Source of the DNA: Aureobasidium sp. EXF-3400
Lineage: Eukaryota > Ascomycota > Dothideomycetes > Dothideales > Saccotheciaceae
Direction of reading: 5' to 3'
Assembly (NCBI GenBank): GCA_024195585.1
Contig: SWBL01000025.1
Span: forward strand, 124,001-188,000
DNA: 64,000 bases
In this document: piece by piece, positions 1 through 11,478 of the stretch
How positions within the stretch are numbered: position 1 is the stretch's first letter
Layout: each line of letters opens with the position of its first letter
Notes under the pieces: generated by a model
The model's database searches: none
Seen by the model: the letters and a program-made list of their open reading frames with translations, nothing else
Told to the model about the DNA's origin: nothing
Program-made: the position numbers and the translations under genes

Positions 1-352
1 GGTAATTCAGAGGTTGGTGGTTGGATGGAGTGGGGGGTGGATGCAAGATGGTATCTCCGCAATGGATGGAGATGCCGAGGCTGTGAGGGAGACTCAGTCG
101 CCGAAAGTTGCCCTTTTTAGCTCACGGTGCACGAGACAAGCATTCAAGATGTGATGGTATAACAGACCGCATTGATGAAAAGGGAGGTATTGTCGTAAAA
201 AGAGTCATTACTACGCGTTACAAGTATAGATGTTTCTTCGTGAAGAGATGCTAGAGAAGCAGAACAAAGGAAACCATATTTCGTCCTTTCTCTCGTGTTA
301 ACTCTCCTATCTCTCTCAAAGTCCTTGAGATTATGTTTTCCTTCATTGCAGC
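1..352. other. Intergenic, window start; no gene seen
   Basis: No credible reading frame or RNA gene is visible. The right part is probably the 3' untranslated region of the minus-strand gene whose stop codon is at 353-355. Confidence 0.5.
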
Positions 353-1251
353 CTAGTACTTCTTGGGCTTGCTGGCAGGATCAATCCTCACCTTGTTAGT
401 CGAAGGAGGCTTCGGCACATTGGCAGGCGGCAGACTCGAAACCTTTGGTAAACCATATGCTGAAGGTGCAGCAGGAGCTTTGGTAACTCCAGTCAAACCA
501 GGAGCCTTTGGTAATCCAGGGACTTTTGGCAGGCCGTCTACAGGCGCTCTGGGTAATCCTCCACTGGTCTTTGGCTTGCTGGCTGCACTGACTTTGACTT
601 TGTTTGTTGTGGAGGTGAGAGGCTTTGAGTTGACGGGAGGTAAAGAGGATAGAGGTTTAGAGTTGACGGGAGGTAGAGATGAGACAGAAGGTTTTGGCTT
701 GGGCAGTCCAGCTGCAGAAGGGGAAGGACTGATTGCTCCTGAGACAGCACTCTTTGGTTTCGAAGCTGCCGACACGGCGGTTTTCTTGACGGCGCCTGCG
801 TAGGAAGGTGTGTTTGCTCCTAGGGTGTTTGGCTTGGATGGAGGAGCGGGAAGTGCTTTTAGAGATGAAGAGGGAGCGGCAGGCAAGGCTTTTTGCTTTG
901 CAATTGCACCTGCGCCTTTGGCGGGTGCTGGGAGGGCTTTTTGTTTCTTGACTGCTGTTACTCCAGAGCCGACATTTGGTGCTGTTGCGGCGATTGCGCG
1001 GTCGCCGTAGCTGTTGATGTAGTCACCCCAGTTCTTGATGCTGCCTTCGATACCTGAGATATGTATTAGACAAGAGCGTGCACTTTTGACATAATTGATG
1101 ACATACCAGTTCCGACAGCTTGTCCGCTGCTTTGGATCATGGTGCCTACACCTCCAACGGCATTACCAGCTACATTTCCAGCAGCGGTAATGCCGCTGGA
1201 CAGCATGCCCATGGCGGTATTTTGAATGTAATTCGTGATAAAGCCCGTCAT
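353..1251 (-). CDS. Hypothetical protein: glycine-zipper-like N-terminus, Pro/Ser/Lys low-complexity tail
   Basis: Two exons are read on the minus strand, 1251-1107 and 1053-353, giving 281 residues. The 53-nt intron 1054-1106 starts GTATGT and ends CTCAG. The first ~50 residues contain spaced Gly/Ala (AAGNVAGNAVGGVG) resembling a glycine zipper, then a short segment GIEGSIKNWGDYINSYGDRA. The rest is low complexity, with repeats of ASKPK, the pair SLPPVNSKPL twice in tandem, and GLPKVPGLPKAPGL. It ends in SKPKKY. The start chosen is the ATG at 1251; another ATG at 1266 is in frame and would add five residues. No signal peptide or catalytic motif is visible. The zipper may allow membrane association or oligomerisation, but that is inference. 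I do not recognise a named family. Confidence 0.72.
619..682 (-). repeat. Two-unit tandem repeat inside a coding region
   Basis: Two units of about 31 bp share the core GAGTTGACGGGAGGTA. They encode the duplicated decapeptide SLPPVNSKPL on the minus strand. The low number of differences suggests a recent coding duplication. Confidence 0.7.
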
Positions 1252-1959
1252 TTTGGATATATGCAATTAGATATTCAACTGCAAAAGAGACAACAGAATG
1301 GCAGAGTTCAAGAAATGTGATATCAAGAAGCGAAAGAGCAAAAGCACAAACCGGCCAACAAATGATGGAAGCGATCGAAGAATCCAGACTCATCTTCTTC
1401 CACGCAGAAGAGCATCACTGTGCATAAACATCCCTTGCAACTCTTCCCGCAAACCTGGCAGCGAAGGTTGGCAGATCTGGGGGGCTGCGCAACAAGGGTA
1501 ACGGAACATTTACGTGTGAGGGCTCGCAAGGGTGACGTAAAGTGTGGCGCGAGATGACTCGAAACAAGCGGAGGAGTGGCACGAGATGTCACACGGCAGA
1601 CTGAGACAATCGACCGTTGGCCAGTTGGACAGCCGTCTAGGTTACGTAGCGGCCCCATTGCGTGCAACAACACGCGACCGATGGATGGCCGGCGAACTCT
1701 GTGAGGAACAGAGTTTTGAGAGGGGCCGGCAGATCTTCACTCTTTGAACCTTCCTTGACGAAGGACGCGTGGGAACATGAGTGTTTGTAGAAACAAGAAC
1801 GCCTAACATGTGGTATTGATACAGAGATTAATCATCGGCGGCTACATGATAAGCCCCAAGCAAGAACCGTGTCCTTTGTCATTAAATTAAAGAAAAAATT
1901 AGGAGAGATTGACGCCGTGCTGTTCTCCGTCCTCCGTACTCCGACACAAGAGGGAAACT
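1252..1959. other. Intergenic between two minus-strand genes
   Basis: This stretch should hold the promoter of the upstream-reading gene (start at 1251) and the 3' region of the gene ending at 1960. Short frames here have no family resemblance. No RNA gene is recognised. Confidence 0.4.
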
Positions 1960-2569
1960 CTAAGCTCCTTGACGTGCCTTCTCCGCACAGATAAGTGCGA
2001 TGATGCGACTCAGCTCTGCGCTCTGAGCAGCTGACTCTCTGACGATTTTCTCATCAACAGCTTCATTTTTCGACAAGTCTGATGTGCTCTTGAGCATGCG
2101 GTTCTGAAGTGCGAGCATCTTCTGGAGTGTGTTGTCCAGGAAAGCTGCGCTGAAGCTGAGATCGTTTGAGGGATCGAGGCGCATCTCGAGCTTGCGAGGA
2201 CGCTTCTTCTCGGCGGGTTCCTCGTTGAGAACTTGTCCGTTTTGTTGCGGCTTGGGTCTGCGGCTTTGGTTAGCGATATGAACTTGATATTAACTCAGTC
2301 GCGTGAACACACCTCTCGACGAATGTGATGCTCTCAGCCATCTCGGCGACACGGTTTGCGATTCTGTTGGCCATTATGGCGTATGCTGAACCGACTCCGT
2401 TGACGGGTAGGTCTCCTTGGGAAGAAACACTGTTCGCTCTGGCTGCTGGACGAGATGCGCCTGCTCTGTTGGCGGCTGCACCGTTTGTTCGAGCTGCTCC
2501 GTTCGTTCTGGCTACGCCGTTGGTTCGCGATTGGTTGTTGTGAGGACGAGTTGCGGGTGCGTTGGCCAT
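1960..2569 (-). CDS. Hypothetical protein with Asn/Arg/Ala-rich N-terminus and helical C-terminus
   Basis: Exons 2569-2313 and 2257-1960 give 184 residues. The 55-nt intron 2258-2312 starts GTGTGT and ends CGCAG, and the join ESITFVERPKPQQNG keeps the frame. The N-terminal 50 residues repeat the unit RTNGAA/RTNGVA. A predicted helix follows (ANRIANRVAEMAESI). After a basic patch EKKRPRKLEMR comes a second long helix with heptad-like spacing (FLDNTLQKMLALQNRML and RESAAQSAELSRIIALI). A coiled-coil role in a small complex is plausible but unproven; I do not recognise the family. Confidence 0.7.
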
Positions 2570-3102
2570 GTCGATTCTTGATGATATTGTGTGAGGAAAA
2601 TGTTGTGTCGGACAATTGCTGATTCCGAGTAGATGTGTTTGTGAACAGTGGTAGATTTCCAGGTACAGAAGCAAAATGTCAAGTAAAAGCTCCGCGGTGG
2701 TCTCGTGGTATTTACGTAGGATATGAAAGAAGAAGGGTGTAATCGCGAGATCCAAAGGCACCTTTAGGCAAGGCACTGTGTGGCTGGACTCGAATCGAAA
2801 AAGCGGCTCACGAACCACCACGTCATTTTACTTTTCCTTGCGGGGCGTGATGAATCAGGTTGGTCGTGGCTGAACTGCAGCTCGGAACTCGATCGGGCTC
2901 CAGCACGGTACCACATTGCCTCATCGCACGTCGCTTGCTGACGCGAGTCGACGGAAGGAACTGATCGAAAAGCAGGAATGCTGCACTGCCGGTGACAGGG
3001 TCTGGAGGTCTCGAAGTCACTCGCTTCGTATTCGATCAAATGAATAGCTGATCTGTGGCTGTCTGGTGTTTCCTCACTTCTTGTAAATTTATCAAAGTCA
3101 AA
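2570..3102. other. Divergent promoter region
   Basis: 533 bp separate the start codons of the minus-strand hypothetical gene and the plus-strand acyltransferase, so both promoters must lie here. No consensus element stands out beyond AT-rich tracts. Confidence 0.4.
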
Positions 3103-5238
3103 ATGTCAGGACCACAAATGGAGGCAGTCACCAAGGCGTTTGGCGACTCTCTGTTAGGAGCAGGATTCGACATTCTAAAATCGAAAGCCGGAGACCAACA
3201 CCCAGCAGGACCACCTCAACATGGTGCAATGGGACAGGCTGAGAGAGCCTTTTCTGCTGCATCAACGTTCCTCTCAGGGGTACTGGCGTGAGTAGAATGT
3301 AAAATTGTTTGAAAACCAGTATCTGATCAGCATACTACAATTCAGTATAAGCGCTTCCCAATTCATCGGTGCTCCCTTGAAGCTCATTGACCCCAAATTT
3401 TACGATGGATACATGGCATGGACTAAAGAATCTTTTGCTGTCCTTACCGCAACCATGACCCAATGGTGGGCGCCTACTGCTGTCAGAGTTACCGGAGATG
3501 AGAGCATGAAGGATCAGTTGTACCAAATGGAAGATGGAAGTCTTCGATGCAACTTTCCTCATCGGCTTGTCATGATGGCTAACCACCAGGTACGTTACTG
3601 AGAATCAGCCTGAGAAGACTGGTAACCATACTGACAGAGACAGCTTTACACTGACTGGCTATACCTCTGGTGGATCGCATATACCAACAAGATGCATGGT
3701 CGCATTTATATCATCCTGAAGGAGTCTCTGAAGAATGTTCCTATCTTCGGCTGGGGCGCCCAATTCTACAACTTCATCTTTCTATCGCGAAAATGGGAAA
3801 CAGACAAGAGTCGCTTTCAACGGCACTTGAGCCAACTCAGCAACCCCAAGGACCCTATGTGGCTACTTATCTTCCCAGAAGGCACAAATTTGAGCGAGAC
3901 TACTCGTGCGAAAAGCAAAGCCTGGGCAGACAAGCAGGGCATCAACGATATGAAGCATCAGTTATTGCCTCGCAAGACCGGACTGCAATTTTGTCTGCAG
4001 CGACTAAAGGAATCAACAAATTGGTTATATGACTGCACAATTGCATACGAGGGCGTTCCGTATGTTCCAAGGTATCAACTCACATCAAACTTAGCTGACA
4101 AAATAATAGAGAAGGTCAATTCGGACAGGATATTTTCACCCTTCGCTCTTCATTTTTTGAGGGACGTCCGCCAAAGTCTGTCAACATGTACTGGAGACGA
4201 TTCAAGATCAGCGACATCCCAATCGACAATGATGAGGCCTTCGAGAGATGGCTCAAGAACCGCTGGACCGAGAAGGATTACCTTCTGGAGCACTTCTACC
4301 GCCATGGTTCTTTCCCTGCCGGATGTCCAATCAAAGCCATGCAAGCCGAAGCTGCGCTGCAGAAGCTCGCAAACGGCAACAGCAACGGAGAAAAGAAGCA
4401 AGTCATCAAGCCAGTCAACAAGACCGCCAAATTCATTACAACCGAAGTCAAGGCAGGCGGATGGGAGGAGTTCCTCGCCATTTTCGCTCCTATCACTGCC
4501 GCTGCAACAGCACTTTCGAGCGGTGATATAGCGCCTGGCAATATAGACTTTGACGCACTGTTGAATAAGGTCGCCCAACAGCAGCAGTTGAATCTGCTAA
4601 TGACAGGAAAAGCTCCAAGGGCACCAAAATCCACCGAAGACATGCGGCAAGCTCTGACATATGCTGCAAAATCAGCAGGTGGCCAACCCATCAAAGGATC
4701 CGCCGTGGAAAAGATTACTAGGAATGCTGCAAAGACTCAGAGAGAGATAGAAGAAGCTATGAGCAAACATCCCCTGCCAAAGCAAACCGAGAAGCCAACA
4801 GCTGGACGAAACCTGGACCCCAAGATGAAGAACACAATTGATAGCGCACATGAAGAGGCACGACGACGACTGGCACGAGCCTCGCAGACAGCGTCTCCCA
4901 AGCCAGCGCCAAACGTTCGCAAAACACTACCAATGACACCCGTGGAGACCGCCATCACACGGCCTCTATCTACATTGGCAATGCAAAAAGCCAAACAAGG
5001 CGTACAGAAGATCGCAGAGAACAAGCAGAAGCAACGGGCAACGCCTGTTTCAAGCAAAACAGGACCATCAGCTTCATCAACAGCGACAAAGCAGCCAGCC
5101 CAAGCATCGAGTGCCAGTAAGAAACCTGCCGTAGTCAACGGTACTGCAGCGAGTAGTAAGACTGCGAGCACGAAAGTTCCTCCAAAGACAGCAACCAAAC
5201 CAGCGCCTGTCAAGGCAAAGAACGCTACGAAGTCTTGA
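3103..5238 (+). CDS. Membrane acyltransferase, LPAAT/LCLAT1-like, with long basic C-terminal tail
   Basis: Four exons, 3103-3287, 3346-3589, 3644-4071 and 4110-5238, give 661 residues. The family transfers acyl groups to lysophospholipids at the ER or mitochondrial surface. The catalytic motif NHQLYTD (NHX4D) is assembled exactly across the second intron, and FPEGTN is the glycerophosphate-binding motif. The stretch REGQFGQDIF is reached only if a 38-nt intron (4072-4109, GTATCA..ATAG, branch AGCTGAC) is removed. Hydrophobic stretches sit before NHX4D. Residues after about 370 form a Lys/Ala/Pro/Ser-rich tail of nearly 300 residues that appears disordered. The nearest named relatives by motif layout are yeast Cst26/Psi1 and animal LCLAT1; exact substrate is not known. 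Confidence 0.85.
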
Positions 5239-6052
5239 GAAGTTGGAGGACGAGAAACTGGTAATCTGCGATGTATGCATATAATACCTTGATATATGAT
5301 AGAATGGAACATGCGCCAAACATAGATATCTCGAGAACATACTGTCGATTTTCCCTTCTCCGGTTGGGATGACAGGCGCGATCTCAGCACGAAATACGAT
5401 CTGGAAGGCTGTCGTCCCGCAATAAGATCATCCCGGGTCCAGGGTTCATGATTGAGGACGGCACAAGATGCAAGATTTCAGGACCTGACGTAGAGTCAAG
5501 CATCGTCATGAGCACGTTCCGAACTACAGATTCGTTCGCAAGAGGACGTTAGTCCAGTTGAGTTATCGAGTAGGTTATCGAAGTCGCGATTGTTGGCACA
5601 ATTAGGCGGGATCGACGGTGTTAGCGGCATCGTATATATCAAAATTATTCACGAGATTGCGCATAAACATCAACACGCACAGCGCAGGATATACAAAGTT
5701 GAAGCAAGTCTTGAATTGATGCTTTACTCGAGTGCTGGTTAAGCAGAAGTTGAAGTTCAGGAGGACAAAGTCAAAAGCGAACGGTTTCTGGGTCGACGAG
5801 AAAAACGACGTGTTGTTGACACTCATCGCGTGGGGAAAAAGCGCAAAGTCTCGAACGGCTCCTGCAGCTTAACGTCAGTTCAGGAGCAGGAGGCACGCAC
5901 GCGACGCCATTTGCAACACGGCAGGCCAGGCCAGGAGGGCGTTCCGATTCTTCCTCTCTTGTCCCTTTCTATTCTTCGACACGTCTGCAGGGCGCATCGA
6001 CCATTCACCCACCACCGCATTTTTAACCAGCCCCCCCTGAGCCCAGCCAACC
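5239..6052. other. Intergenic upstream of kinesin gene
   Basis: Both flanking genes read to the right. The last 150 bases are C-rich and pyrimidine-rich, as in many fungal 5' leaders. A 74-codon minus-strand frame at 5602-5826 has no family resemblance and is not called. Confidence 0.4.
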
Positions 6053-8274
6053 ATGAGCGTCAGAGTGGTCGCGCGCATTCGGCCATTGCTCAAGCAGGAG
6101 CTGGAGAAGGACACAATTGTCGAGGCTGCGACAACTGCATCAGAACCACTGGCCACTCCCTCGATCGTGCGCATCCCGAATCCCAAGAACGAGGCCGAGG
6201 CTTTCAGTTTCCAGTTCAATAGCGTCTACGATCAGCTGGCTACACAACAACAAGTCTACGACAATGAAATCGCACCCACCGTCAAGCACCTCTTCAAGGG
6301 CTTCGACGTCACAATCTTCGCCTATGGAGTCACAGGAACCGGCAAGACGCACACCATGCGTGGTGGTAAACTACTGGCAGAAAGAGGTGTCATTCCACGA
6401 TTGCTCAGCAGCATCTACCGCAGAAGCCGCAAGATCGAAAAGGACTCGGAAGGGAACACCACCGTTGACGTCGCCATGAGCTACTACGAAATCTACAACG
6501 ACCGCGTCTTTGATCTGTTCGAGGCTCCTGAGAAGCGTACCGCTGCTGGTCTGCCTATTCGTGACAACAATGGCAAGACGGTTGTCGTTGGCTTGACCGA
6601 GAGACCTTGCACCTCGTTGAAGGATTTCGAGTCTCTTTACGACCAGGCCAATGTCAACCGCTCTACCTCTGCCACAAAGGTGCGTTCCTCTTTGACACAA
6701 CAAACGTCGAATATCACTAACGCACGGTTTAGTTGAACGCACATTCCTCACGCTCTCATGCAGTCCTCTGCGTCAAGGTAACCCAAGTGACTGGTAATGA
6801 AGTCCGCGTAAGCACAGCAAGCGCCATTGATCTGGCTGGCTCCGAAGACAATCGCCGTACCGACAATGGTAAGGAGAGAATGGTCGAATCTGCAAGCATC
6901 AACAAATCGCTCTTTGTTCTCGCCCAATGTGTTGAGGCTATTAGCAAGAAGCAAAACCGCATTCCGTACCGCGAGTCCAAAATGACACGAATTCTGTCTC
7001 TAGGTCAGAACAATGGCCTGACTGTCATGATTCTGAACTTGGCTCCTGTCAGAAGTTATCATCTCGATACTCTTAGCTCTCTCAACTTTGCGAACCGTAC
7101 AAAGAAGATCGAAGTCAACGAGGTCGAAAACAGGCCCTTCTTCCGCACTGCACCAAAGCCTGAATCCAAAACTGGCATCCCTTCAGTTCCTCTGGCTAAC
7201 CGCCAACCTTTACGACCCAAGGCCCTATCGCACAATGTTGTTCCTAGCAAAGAGCAAGCCGAGAAGGACAAGATCGAGAAGCCAGTCAAGGCTTTCTCTG
7301 TTTATTCTGATAAGCCAAAGACAGCAGCTATATCGAGACCTGGCCATCTCTCTGGACAAGGCCACCCCCGGACTGCAGAGGCACAGAAGCGCACTAGCAG
7401 TGAAGCTGTACCCACCATCAACCGACCATCCAAGTTGCTGAAGCCAACCGTAGCCGCCAGACCTGAATCCATGTCTCAAAAATCGATCGAGGAACTCATC
7501 GAGAGAAAAGTAGCCGAAAAGCTCGCAGAGCAAGCTCTTAGCACAAAGCTACCAGCAGGCACCGAAATCTCACCCGACGTACAGGCACGCCTGATCGCTC
7601 TAGAACGCAGAGTCATCGACCAAGAATCAGCACGAGCAGAAGGCCTCCAATACCTACTCATGGCCAAACAGCACACCGTGCGCGGCGAAGAAGTCAGCGC
7701 CCTCAAAATGTACCAACTCGCTCTCCCTTACTTTCCCGACAACCAAAAGCTAGCGCAAAAAATGCTCAAGCTGCAAGAAAAAATCACTCGAAAGGAAGAA
7801 GAGCGCAGGCCTAAATCTAGCGGTGGCGTGCCATTGCTCGAAGACGACGAGGACTATCAACCCGACGCTCACGACCAAGACTCTCAAGATGAATCAGTAT
7901 TCACAAAACCACGCAGTGCCCGACCCACCATCCGTCGCAATCTAAGTGTTTTCCGCGACGATGCAGCTACCTCTGCACCACAACGCCAATCTCACGACTC
8001 AGACTCTGAAGATGAATTAGCACAGTCACTTATCAACACTGGACCTGATCAAACGCCTCGCTCCAAACATATTCTACGCATCATCAATAGCCGCGATGTT
8101 GCTCAGATACGTCTGCTTAAAGGTGTAGGAGCCAAAAAGGCGGAAATGATTGTTAATGCGCTTTGTGAGATGGATGATGAGGTTAGACATGTAGGTGAAT
8201 TGGGGAGGTTGAAGGGGGTGGGTATCAAGGGTGTTGAACGTATGCGTGAGGGGTTGGTTGGTGTTGTGGCTTGA
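6053..8274 (+). CDS. Kinesin-10 family motor (Kid/KIF22-like)
   Basis: Exons 6053-6679 and 6733-8274 give 722 residues; the 53-nt intron starts GTGCGT and ends TTTAG. An N-terminal motor domain covers about residues 1-350: P-loop GVTGTGKT at 92-99, switch I NAHSSRSH at 211-218, switch II DLAGSE at 242-247. The usual P-loop is GQTGSGKT, so the Val and second Thr are substitutions. The middle is Lys/Pro-rich with a short coiled-coil-like part and acidic stretches. The last ~65 residues form two helix-hairpin-helix units (LLKGVGAKKAEMIVNAL and RLKGVGIKGVERM), the DNA-binding signature that places it with Kid/KIF22. Known members push chromosome arms along spindle microtubules; a nuclear mitotic role is inferred from the domain pair. 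Confidence 0.9.
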
Positions 8275-9210
8275 AGAGAGATAAGCCATTTTCTTTCTAT
8301 TTGCATTTCAATAGGGTTTCATTGGATGTTTGTTGGAGTTGTGGGAAAGCATGGCGTTGGGGGTTATCATTAGCATGTCATGGCATTGTTCGGTGTTTTA
8401 CTGCATGAGAGGTTGTTCTTCATTCGAAGATATATGGCATCATCAAGACAGCATAGGGGAAGAAAAGGGCGAGAGAGAGAGGAAGAACTATTGTTGGAAA
8501 AGAGCAAGACAAAGAGCTAGATAGGAGTATCATAGATATTCCCAAACAGAAGAGTTTCAAATGAGTCCAGACCCTGTCCAAGCACGAGACTGAGAGTTCA
8601 ACATGGATATATGTTCGCTGTACATCTGTCATTTAGGCAGAAATCAATCATACTCAACGGTCACGGAGGATACAGGACAGAGCCACAGGTGGAACGACTA
8701 ATCGCAGGGGAAGAAGAATTTGATATCAACACCAAAGGCCAGGCTAAAATAACTAAACTAGAAAGATTCGTGCATCGTAAGCAACGGAAAACCAGAAAAA
8801 AGTGGGGGGTATCAGGGTATCGAAATAATAACTTGACGGAGACCACCGCAAAACCGAATAAAGGGTCCAAGAAGAAGGAAGTGGGCATCGTATGCTTGCG
8901 TGCAAGAAACAGAAACAAGAAGTCAAAAGATGAAGAATCCAAAGAGGGGACAAGGGGGTATTTGGGGAGTAGGTAGGGGGATGGGAATATAGCAACAACA
9001 CGCTCGAATGTGAATAGCAAAGGGGAAGAAGCAACGCTCAAAAAGAGACGGGATAAAACAGAAATCGTAACAAGTCGTTTCGCAGGTCGTGGTCGTTTCT
9101 CGGGGAGGTTTCATCAAATTATGAAACATTAGTTGTAAAGGGTGGGCGTTTGACAAAGTATCGTGTTTTTGGTTGTTTTTTGGTTTGTGTTGTGGATGGG
9201 TCGATGTAGA
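8275..9210. other. Convergent intergenic region
   Basis: The kinesin and the C2H2 regulator end toward each other here, so both 3' regions lie inside. Frames in this stretch are purine-rich shadows. It contains the G-run cluster listed separately. Confidence 0.4.
8946..8985 (+). other. Possible G-quadruplex (clustered G-runs)
   Basis: Five runs of three to five G occur in 40 bases, separated by 4, 5, 8 and 2 bases. One loop of eight is slightly longer than the usual limit of seven. It lies in the convergent 3' region and would be C-rich in the mRNA of the minus-strand regulator gene. Confidence 0.45.
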
Positions 9211-11478
9211 TCAGCCGCGGTGTTCGACGGCTCGGTTTTCGCTGGTGGCAACGGCAACGAGTGCTTCGAGTCTACCCATGTCAGGGTTGGCTCTTGGGTT
9301 GATGGGTGTAGGACGCCATTCGGGAGACTGGACCTGCATGTTGTGGCCGGCTTGCATCATGTACACAGTCGGTGTTTGACCAGGCATGTGCACATAGCTG
9401 TGGAAACCAGAGTCTGCCCTCATGGGTTCGGGTTTACCTTGGTAATGGGCCTGGAGTGCTCTTTGCTCATCCGTCAGCACGGCGTCTGGGGGCTGTAGCT
9501 CAACCATGCCGTTTGCGTGCATGATGGCTGGATGCAGTTCTCTGCCCTGAGAAGTCGAAGGTGTGGGGACGCCTTCACTGCTGCTGGATTCCGGCGAGGT
9601 ACGGTGTGCGATCATGATTGGCTGGCTGCCCTGAGGAGGGCCCATCGGACCACCATACCAGGCTTGACGCTTGTTTGCACGGTCATCAACAGCGGCTGAG
9701 CGTATATCGGCAAGTGGTTGCAACTGAGGCAGCGCATAACCAGGAGGAGGTTGCTGAGGCTGTTCGGAACGAGGTGCGGCAGTCATTCGCTGGCTTGGCA
9801 GTATGCGGGACTGATCCACTGGCGGATGAGCAATCTCCAACCTGTTGAGACCCTGATGGAGAGCGTGCTCCCAGCCACCGCTTCTTCGGTCTCCAGGGGC
9901 TGAACTCGAGACTTCAACTGGACCTGGGAGGGTGGAAGGGCGACGAGCAGAGTCAATCTGCATAGGGCTGGTAATGTTGCGTGCAGGAACAGCCGGAGGG
10001 GGAGGAGCATGATCGAAACTCTCGATACCAGGAAGTCTAGTAATCTGACTTGCTGCTGGCTGAGAGGCAAGAGCAGGAGCGGCGTCATCAGGGGTCTGAT
10101 TGTAAGCCAAACCGCTAGTTGCAGGACGACTGGCATAGTTTGCGTGAGTGCTGGGATGCCAAGTTCTTCTCCTCCACTCAAGCTCTGCATCAGACTCGCG
10201 GCGGTGGTGTGAGAAGGTCGAGGTAGTTGGACTGGCGACCATGCCGTTCGTATTCGAGTACTGAGCAGCGGGAGCGGCAGGCAGAGGGGCAAAGTAGACT
10301 GGCTGGTAGGTTGCCGTCTGTGGTGAGTAAGGACTGATACCAGAAGGTACAGACAGACGGCGAGAGGGGGTTCTGGTGCCGTTGTAGAAAGACGATCTGC
10401 TTGGCAGAGATGGTGACTGCATAGTGGCCTGGAACCTCGGGCTACCTTCGCCAGTGGAGAAGTTGGATGAGGTAGGGGAGCTGTAGCCACTAGGCGACTG
10501 GTGATAGTAACCAAACTGAGGACCGTTGTTGGGGATTGCTGGATTGAACGTGTCCAGGCTCAGCCTCGCTCTTGCCACGGGATCCGCGTTCAGCATCAGA
10601 GGGGAGGGGCGCGAACGACTCTCGCCAATGTCCGACATGGCCAGACTCGAGGTAGTAGAGAGGACGCTAGAAGCTGACAGGTTTCTGCTGTGCCCTCTAC
10701 TGTATGCGCTGTGGCCACCGCTACTGGCAGTTGACGCTCTAGGTCTCACGTTCGGCGGGCGGACGCGGTCTGTTCGGATCTGTCTCTGGAACCTAGTCCC
10801 GGTCGCAGCCAGGGAGTCGCCAGGGATTTCTTCGTTGACATGTACTGTCTGCGCATGTTGACGCAGGTTGTCTAGTCGAGAGAATCGGCGGGAGCAGTGG
10901 CACTCGAAGGGACGTTCACCCGTATGTTTTCTGCTACTTGTCAGTACAAGACGCCATGTCAGACTTGAGCCATATGCTTACCGGATGTGCCGGGCCAGAT
11001 GCTCGCTGCGAGTAAAGCTGAGGTTGCATGGTGGGAAGTCGGTGCAGTAGAATCTCTGGCCCTTCTTCTTCTTTCTAGACGGCTTTCCGTCTTCGTCACT
11101 TTCGTTATCCGAGCCTTGGTCGTGGCCGTCATCATCGCCATCATCCATGTCTATGTCTTGCGAATCGCTAGACTGATGTGAATGTACTGAGCGGCGCGAG
11201 TTCTCGCGAGTCACGCCGATGCTACCACTACGGTGTTCGGAGGCGCTCGAGTTGTCGGCGGGAAACTTGAAAGTCCCTCTGGTCGGCGTATTCGAAGTCG
11301 ACTCTTCGGCGGGGATTTCTTCATCGGGTTGATCGGAGAAGCGCGCACTGAGTCGCGGCGTCATGGGTTGGTAGTCGTCGGTCGTACTACCGCTTCTTTT
11401 TCTGCTGCTTGGTGCAAGCATCGGTCTCGTGCTGTTTTGAGGATTTGACATGGCGGGCGGGATGGTGGGGGAGGTCAT
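9211..11478 (-). CDS. Two-finger C2H2 zinc-finger transcription factor (Usv1/Rgm1-like finger pair)
   Basis: Exons 11478-10982 and 10930-9211 give 738 residues; the 51-nt intron (GTAAGC..GCAG) lies between the two fingers. Residues before about 140 are Ser-rich with a strongly acidic run ([14 protein letters not shown]) followed by a basic nuclear-localisation-like [11 protein letters not shown]. Finger one runs [21 protein letters not shown] (split over two stretches here: CX5C spacing, HX3H). Finger two is [17 protein letters not shown] with only one residue between its cysteines. The linker KHTGERP is canonical. The remaining ~540 residues are Ser/Pro/Gln-rich and look like an activation region. 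The finger pair resembles fungal stress and carbon regulators of the Usv1/Rgm1/Com2 group; the target is unknown. The 3.3 kb upstream is free of genes, which fits a heavily regulated gene. Confidence 0.82.

Noticed and set aside
9783..10514. 243-codon minus-strand frame overlapping the C2H2 regulator
   Set aside because: Alternate frame of the Ser/Pro-rich tail; no domain.
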